Assembly: GCA_051010055.1 (NCBI GenBank)
Contig: JBPCVY010000106.1
Coordinates: forward strand, 1 to 44,405
DNA length: 44,405 nt
Direction of reading: 5' to 3'
From: CAJQND01 sp051010055
GTDB lineage: Bacteria > Pseudomonadota > Alphaproteobacteria > Rhizobiales > CAJQND01
The notes under the pieces are model-generated. The model ran no database searches, had not been told where the DNA came from, and saw only the letters and a list, made by a program, of their open reading frames with translations. Below, piece after piece: positions 41,313-44,405 of this stretch; within the stretch, counting starts at the first letter, position 1; each line of letters begins with the position of its first letter. The translations under genes and the position numbers were made by a program.

Positions 41313-42656
41313 ATGAGCGCTCCAGCACACAAGATGGATGAACCGCATGACGGTTTCATGTTTGACCGCGGTGCTGAAACCTTGCCCCGCGCCCCATTGA
41401 GCGCCTTGCAATTTGAGCGGCTCCAGTGGACGCTCGAACACGCCTACCGCAATGTTCCCCATTACAGGAATGCCTTCATCGAAGCTGGTGTGAACCCGGA
41501 AAAGCTGCGCTCACTCGCGGACCTGAAGCACTTTCCCTTTACGGTGAAAACTGATCTGCGGGATAACTATCCTTTCGGCATGCTCGCTGTTCCCCAGCAG
41601 GAACTATCCCGGCTGCATGCCTCGTCAGGCACAACGGGCAAACCTACTGTCGTCGGCTACACCTCCGGCGATCTTGACCGCTGGGCCCGCCTCATGGCCA
41701 GGTCGATGGCTGCAGGCGGTGTGCGGCCGGGCGATGTGGTGCACAATGCTTATGGCTACGGCCTTTTTACCGGCGGGCTGGGCGCACATTGCGGCGCAGA
41801 GCGGCTTGGATGCATTGTCGTGCCTGTTTCAGGTGGCGGCACGGAACGCCAGGTAATGTTGCTTAGCGACTTCGCCGCAACCATCTTGTGTTCCACCCCT
41901 TCCTATGCACTCAACATTGCCGATGCCGCAGACAGTCAGGGCATTGATATCGGCGCGCTGCCTGTGCGCCGGGGCATGTTCGGCGCTGAACCGTGGAGTG
42001 AGGAAATGCGCCAAGAGCTCGACCGGCGGCTTGGCATTGCCTCCATCGATGTTTACGGGCTTTCGGAGATTATGGGTCCGGGCGTTGCCTGTGAATGTGA
42101 TGCCGAACGCGCGGGCCTGCATGGCTGGGAAGATCATTTTCACTTTGAAATTATTGATCCTGAAACCCTTGAGCCCTTGCCCATGGGGGAAACCGGCGAA
42201 CTGGTGATTACCACGCTCACCAAAAAAGCCATGCCCATGGTGCGTTACCGCACCCGGGACATAACCAAGCTAAGCGATGAGCCATGCGTGTGCGGGCGCA
42301 CCCATGTGCGCATTTTGCGGGTAACCGGACGCGATGACGACATGCTCATTATCCGCGGTGTGAATGTTTACCCCTCACAGATCGAAGCTATTCTGGTGGG
42401 TGCAGCAGGCCTTTCACCGCACTATCAAATCAAACTCGAAAGCGACGGCGCCATGGACGCGATGTGCGTCGAAGTGGAAGTTTTGCCGGACAAACCCATG
42501 AACGATAAAGCCCTTGCAGCAAGTGGGGCCGAGGCGCGCCATCACATCAAATCGATTATCGGCGTTACCTGTGAGGTTGTGGCAAAAACCCCCGGCGCCC
42601 TGCCGCGTTCACAAGGCAAGGCAGTGCGGGTGCGTGATTTGCGCAGAAAAGCTTAA
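41313..42656 (+). CDS. paaK: Phenylacetate-CoA ligase
   Basis: Adenylate-forming ligase: phenylacetate + ATP + CoA to phenylacetyl-CoA. The 447-residue product has the family length and order: FERLQWTLEHAYRNVPHYRN near residues 30-50, the P-loop LHASSGTTGKPTVVGYT near 103-119, DVVHNAYGYGLFTGGLG, the adenine motif DVYGLSEIMGPGVACEC, YRTRDIT with the hinge aspartate, and the C-terminal GRDDDMLIIRGVNVYPSQIE. It has a GAGG-type ribosome binding site upstream of ATG 41313. Last gene of the operon, 45 bases after the Fe-S/membrane fusion. None of the aerobic paaABCDE epoxidase genes is present here, which favours the PadB route for the product. A related arylacetate is possible. Confidence 0.93.
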   Translation: MSAPAHKMDEPHDGFMFDRGAETLPRAPLSALQFERLQWTLEHAYRNVPHYRNAFIEAGVNPEKLRSLADLKHFPFTVKTDLRDNYPFGMLAVPQQELSRLHASSGTTGKPTVVGYTSGDLDRWARLMARSMAAGGVRPGDVVHNAYGYGLFTGGLGAHCGAERLGCIVVPVSGGGTERQVMLLSDFAATILCSTPSYALNIADAADSQGIDIGALPVRRGMFGAEPWSEEMRQELDRRLGIASIDVYGLSEIMGPGVACECDAERAGLHGWEDHFHFEIIDPETLEPLPMGETGELVITTLTKKAMPMVRYRTRDITKLSDEPCVCGRTHVRILRVTGRDDDMLIIRGVNVYPSQIEAILVGAAGLSPHYQIKLESDGAMDAMCVEVEVLPDKPMNDKALAASGAEARHHIKSIIGVTCEVVAKTPGALPRSQGKAVRVRDLRRKA

Positions 42657-42679
42657 CTCAGCGCGCTGAAAGCTGACCA

Positions 42680-43516
42680 TCACACTTCAAACTGGCGTTC
42701 CAGCTCAACTGGATCCACGCAATCTGAATTCTCCATTTTGCCGCTATAGGGTTTGCGCTTGCCGCGATAGAGCACGCCAATATTGAATCCATCATCTGTC
42801 ATGATGCGCCGTGCGGCCCTGGCGGGATCATCGGTGGGCTCAACGGGTGGCGGGTGAACCTGGGTTTTCCATTCACGCTCGTCCGGCCGGAAGGTAACGC
42901 ACGGGCTCAGTATTTCGATGAATGAGAAACCCGGATGGCGCACCGCCTCCACAATGGTGCGCGTGGTATCTTTGATGTTGCCGGAGAACTCGCGGGCGAC
43001 AAAGTTTGCGCCCGATGCCAGCGCGATCACCAGCGGATGGAAGGGCCTTAATCCCGTTCCCCCCGGCGACAGGGCGCTGTCCCAGTCAGGCTCGGTTGTT
43101 GGCGAAGGCTGGCCTTTCGTCATGCCGTAAACCCGGTTGTCCATCACAATATAGGTCATGTCCACATTGCGCCTGCAGGCGTGCAGGAAATGATTACCTC
43201 CGATGGAGAAACCATCCCCGTCCCCGCTCATAACCATTACGGTCAAATCCGGGCGCGCCACCTTGAGGCCCGCTCCAAGGGCAAGCGAACGGCCATGGAC
43301 ACCATGAAACCCGTAACAGTTGGTGTAAGCGGGAATGCGCGATGAACAGCCGATGCCGGAGATAACCGCAATATCTTCCGGCGGCGTGCCAAGCTCCGCC
43401 AGGGCCTTCGTGATCGACATGAGGACATGAAAGTCACCACAGCCCGGACACCAGACCGGGTTGATGTCGGATTTATAATCGCCAGCCTTGAAGGGGCTTT
43501 TCTGCTGAATGTTCAT
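42680..43516 (-). CDS. korB: 2-oxoacid:ferredoxin oxidoreductase beta subunit (KorB type)
   Basis: TPP- and [4Fe-4S]-binding subunit. The 278-residue product begins MNIQQKSPFKAGDYKSDINP, with cluster cysteines in WCPGCGDFHVL, GIGCSSR and SPCVTF. The TPP/Mg2+ motif is SGDGDGFSIGGNHFLHACRR and MDNRVYGMTKGQ. The usual reaction is 2-oxoglutarate to succinyl-CoA with ferredoxin, but subfamily members use other 2-oxoacids. The ATG at 43516 is chosen over an upstream frame extension because it overlaps the korA stop by 4 bases (ATGA) and gives the family N-terminus. It ends 23 bases from the convergent paaK; a 12-bp palindrome (42658-42669) sits in that gap. A specific 2-oxoacid cannot be read from sequence. 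Confidence 0.88.
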   Translation of the reverse strand: MNIQQKSPFKAGDYKSDINPVWCPGCGDFHVLMSITKALAELGTPPEDIAVISGIGCSSRIPAYTNCYGFHGVHGRSLALGAGLKVARPDLTVMVMSGDGDGFSIGGNHFLHACRRNVDMTYIVMDNRVYGMTKGQPSPTTEPDWDSALSPGGTGLRPFHPLVIALASGANFVAREFSGNIKDTTRTIVEAVRHPGFSFIEILSPCVTFRPDEREWKTQVHPPPVEPTDDPARAARRIMTDDGFNIGVLYRGKRKPYSGKMENSDCVDPVELERQFEV

Positions 43517-44405
43517 GACGCTTTCCAATCGCGTATCTGGGCACAGATTTCCGCTGCGCCAATGAGCTGCGGGCCGGGCCGGTGGAAATGGCGGACCTCG
43601 CCGGGCAAGTCGCATTTGGCGCGCAAATAATCGTGGAACTGGCCGGAATGGGTTTGCTCGACAATCAAGATGCGTTCGGCGCCATTCAATGCGGCAAGGA
43701 ACTTTTCCTTCAGGAACGGGGCGATGAGGCGCATGGAGACGAGCTTTATGTTGATGTCGTCTTCCGCAAGCGTGCGCTGTGCTTCGCGGGCCGCCCCGGT
43801 GAGCGAGCCCCAGGTGAGGATGGTGAATTCTTCTTTGGCGCCATCTTCTTCGATGCCTTCGATAGCCGCCCAGGTGTCGCCATAGTCGAAGCTGGCAATC
43901 TTGTTCAGGCGCTTGTCATGATGGGCCAGGTGATCGGCGCTCTTTGTTGATGGGGTGCCCCGTTCATTGTGCGTAAGCCCGTCGGCGGTGTATTGGCCGC
44001 CCGGCGTTCCTGGAATCGCCATAGGTGAAATGTTGGCGGCTGACAGTGCATAGCGCTGGTAGTTTTCTGCCCCGGCCTCGGCGACATGGCGTTTTGCCAC
44101 AAAGGCAAGGTTTGCCGGGCGCTCGATAAGCGCTCGGGCCTGGCCGAGCGATTGGTCGGACAAGACGATTGCCGGCGTTTGCATGGCTTCGGCAAGAAAT
44201 ACAGCCCATTGGGCAGTGAATACGCAATCAGCAACACTTAATGGGGCAACAACCACATGCGGCGCATCGCCATGACAGCCGTAAACAGCAATGTTCAGAT
44301 CCGACTGCTCGGACTTTGTCGGTATGCCGGTGGCTGGCCCCCCGCGCATGACATCGCCAAGAACGATAGGAATTTCCGAAGACGCAGCAAGGCACAAGGC
44401 TTCCA
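43513..44405 (-). CDS. korA: 2-oxoacid:ferredoxin oxidoreductase alpha subunit (KorA type), C-terminal part
   Basis: Partial gene: the reading frame is still open at the right edge, so only the last about 297 codons are seen. The visible part has the pyruvate:ferredoxin-oxidoreductase pyrimidine-binding region: EALCLAASSEIPIVLGDVMR, GGPATGIPTKSEQSDL and VVAPLSVADCVFTAQWAVFL, then a linker and a C-terminal domain with ILIVEQTHSGQFHDYLRAK. In full-length KorA of this type a gamma domain is fused at the N-terminus, which here would lie outside the window. The TTG at 44397 should not be taken as the start. Co-transcribed with korB, 4-base overlap. Confidence 0.87.
   Translation of the reverse strand, partial: EALCLAASSEIPIVLGDVMRGGPATGIPTKSEQSDLNIAVYGCHGDAPHVVVAPLSVADCVFTAQWAVFLAEAMQTPAIVLSDQSLGQARALIERPANLAFVAKRHVAEAGAENYQRYALSAANISPMAIPGTPGGQYTADGLTHNERGTPSTKSADHLAHHDKRLNKIASFDYGDTWAAIEGIEEDGAKEEFTILTWGSLTGAAREAQRTLAEDDINIKLVSMRLIAPFLKEKFLAALNGAERILIVEQTHSGQFHDYLRAKCDLPGEVRHFHRPGPQLIGAAEICAQIRDWKAS

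Noticed and set aside
42658..42669. Palindrome TCAGCGCGCTGA between convergent paaK and korB as a terminator
   Set aside because: No loop and no T-run on either side; possibly chance.
1..44405. Mobile element, integration site or horizontally acquired island
   Set aside because: No transposase, integrase, terminal repeats or tRNA-linked direct repeats seen. The pad-like block could still be transferred, but nothing at its borders shows it.

Overview
The window looks like a chromosomal piece of an alphaproteobacterium, most plausibly from the Hyphomicrobiales/Rhodobacterales side of the class. Three things point there: the block zapE - mdh - sucC - sucD - sucA - sucB - lpd, an ethylmalonyl-CoA-pathway pair (CitE-like enzyme + mesaconyl-CoA hydratase) directly in front of sdhCDAB, and the alphaproteobacterial type of rpsU, asd and PurK. 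I cannot name a genus. No rRNA, tRNA, CRISPR array, insertion sequence, phage gene or plasmid function was seen, and every gene read is intact except korA, which runs off the right edge.

Layout. 1-4.9 kb: purK, rpsU with a clear terminator, asd (-), a TerC-family metal exporter, leuB (-). 5.0-9.0 kb: a tightly packed leftward four-gene operon (FAD amine/amino-acid oxidase, a pyridoxal-kinase/DUF429 fusion, a PLP-dependent threonine/serine dehydratase, a DUF1330 protein). 9.1-14.6 kb: CitE-like malyl-CoA enzyme, mesaconyl-CoA hydratase, then sdhCDAB. The two transcription units carry nearly the same 17-base motif at nearly the same distance from their first start codons. 14.7-17.9 kb: an unknown small protein, a VOC protein, mmsA, and a small exported protein whose ribosome binding site lies in a hairpin. 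17.9-28.6 kb: zapE, a LysE exporter (-), and the malate dehydrogenase / succinyl-CoA synthetase / 2-oxoglutarate dehydrogenase block. Together with sdh this makes much of the oxidative TCA cycle, fed with succinyl-CoA from propionyl-CoA (mmsA, ethylmalonyl-CoA pathway).

28.6-36.3 kb: an aldo/keto reductase (-), a membrane sensor kinase with a FixJ-type response regulator, an orphan receiver protein, a small exported protein preceded by a roughly 200-base, strongly structured leader that buries its Shine-Dalgarno sequence, and a large AsmA-family protein (-).

36.5-44.4 kb: the most unusual part. A FlK-like hotdog thioesterase, a large cytoplasmic molybdopterin oxidoreductase resembling phenylacetyl-CoA:acceptor oxidoreductase (PadB), a single protein fusing the four-cluster Fe-S subunit to the NrfD/DmsC-like membrane anchor (PadC+PadD), and phenylacetate-CoA ligase form one rightward operon. 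It converges on a KorAB-type 2-oxoacid:ferredoxin oxidoreductase. Read together, this suggests a compact alpha-oxidation route arylacetate -> arylacetyl-CoA -> arylglyoxylate -> aroyl-CoA, with electrons going to quinone and ferredoxin. It differs in gene content from the padBCD-padEFGHI layout I know from denitrifying Azoarcus/Thauera. The enzyme families are read from sequence; the combined pathway is inference.
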